A DNA stretch of 64,000 nt, taken from Candidatus Electrothrix communis. Lineage in GTDB: Bacteria > Desulfobacterota > Desulfobulbia > Desulfobulbales > Desulfobulbaceae. Position 1 is the first letter of the stretch. Each line of letters starts with the position of its first letter. The stretch covers positions 737,572 through 801,571 of the forward strand of contig CP130629.1 in the NCBI GenBank assembly GCA_030644725.1, read 5' to 3'. Positions 63,446 to 64,000 of this stretch are shown piece after piece. A program made the position numbers and the translations under genes. The notes beneath the pieces are model-generated. The model worked only from the letters and a program-made list of their open reading frames with translations, did not search any database and was not told the origin of the DNA.

Positions 63446-64000
63446 TCAGTCTTCATGCTCTGTCTGCAAGGCCCGGACTTCCTCCTCTGTTAACTCTGTC
63501 ATTTCCGCAATGGTTTTGACCTCAAAGGAGCCAGTCTTGAGAAGTTTTTGTGCTATGTTTACGGCTTTTCTCTTTTCTCCCTGTTTCTTCCCTTCCTCTA
63601 TACCTTTCTTAATTCCTTCCCGTTTCCCTTCAATTATCCCCTCTCTTTTCCCCTCCAGGATGGCGGCAGTATACGAGGATTCAAACATGCTCGCCTGATA
63701 ATGCAAATTTTCCCGATGTCGTTCATAAGCCCGACGCTCATTATCAGGAAGTTTCATGATATCAAGCTCATGTTTTGCCTTTCTTAGCCCTCTTGCTTGA
63801 AATTCCTCTTTTATTTCTTCATTTTTGAGAAAATATATCCACTCATCCAGGGTGTCTTTGGCGACATCATTGAAACTGTTGACCTTGATGAGATAGTATT
63901 CTGGGAAAATCCGGGAAACGTCCTCTTTATGATAAAGGGCCTGCTGATTCTCGGACAGCCGAAGAATATCTTGATTGTGAATGCCCTGGAAAGAGGTTGA
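63446..64000 (-). CDS. Rpn-family recombination-promoting nuclease/putative transposase, C-terminal part
   Basis: The frame is open from the window edge to a stop at 63446, giving the last 184 residues. SRIFPEYYLIKVNSFNDVAKDTLDEWIYFLKN and the RRAYERHREN region are typical of Rpn (PD-(D/E)xxK, YhgA-like) proteins, and a repeated EGKREGI motif gives a charged helical tail. The catalytic core lies outside the window. An ATG at 63757 is an internal point, not the start. Confidence 0.85.
   Translation of the reverse strand, partial: STSFQGIHNQDILRLSENQQALYHKEDVSRIFPEYYLIKVNSFNDVAKDTLDEWIYFLKNEEIKEEFQARGLRKAKHELDIMKLPDNERRAYERHRENLHYQASMFESSYTAAILEGKREGIIEGKREGIKKGIEEGKKQGEKRKAVNIAQKLLKTGSFEVKTIAEMTELTEEEVRALQTEHED

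Overview
The window looks like a chromosome segment of a Gram-negative, anaerobic deltaproteobacterium, most likely of the Desulfobulbaceae (sulfate reducers and cable bacteria). This is inferred from gene content: lipid A synthesis (lpxD), outer-membrane barrels and lipoproteins, a selenocysteine formate dehydrogenase fused to an FAD/NAD(P) module, de novo cobamide and thiamine genes, a CHASE2 cyclase and MoxR/FGE-type genes. No rRNA or complete tRNA is visible.

Layout. 1-1890: end of a polysaccharide/glycosyl cluster (membrane protein tail, methyltransferase, glycosyltransferase). 1933-16212: mostly housekeeping and envelope genes (comM-like, rsmE, metallophosphoesterase, TPR and LolB-like lipoproteins, AMIN protein, B12/radical SAM protein, yhbY, arfB, phosphorylase, small exported protein), with one relic of a KAP-type NTPase. 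16312-19702: two nested IS66-like insertions, each with 8-bp target duplications and each with a frameshifted transposase. 19867-26083: phoH, a chimeric ABC-ATPase/solute-binding remnant, and a two-component phosphorelay. 26349-30464: a 1371-residue selenoprotein formate dehydrogenase, read through an in-frame TGA with a bacterial SECIS hairpin.

30417-40435 is an accessory island. Its left and right parts carry copies of the 3' end and terminator of the formate dehydrogenase gene. Between and beyond these lie an AT-rich secreted orphan, an ORF-less group II intron inside a repeat, two PIN-domain toxin-antitoxin pairs, a MITE-like element, a tiny membrane protein with a paralogue at 9480, two envelope orphans, and an IS3-family element fusing two broken genes.

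40455-53732 returns to core genes on the minus strand: CHASE2 cyclase, lpxD, DUF1343, two unknown genes, ispG, tsaB, rseP, ferredoxin, FNT channel, cbiB, cutA and orphans. 54987-59818 is a three-gene unit of a MoxR AAA+ ATPase and two proteins with catalytically degenerate FGE/SUMF1 domains; it resembles NTP-dependent conflict systems and is the best candidate here for an undescribed system. 60230-63418 is a thiamine cluster (thiC, a ThiD2-ThiE fusion) with two small genes, and the window ends inside an Rpn-family nuclease gene.
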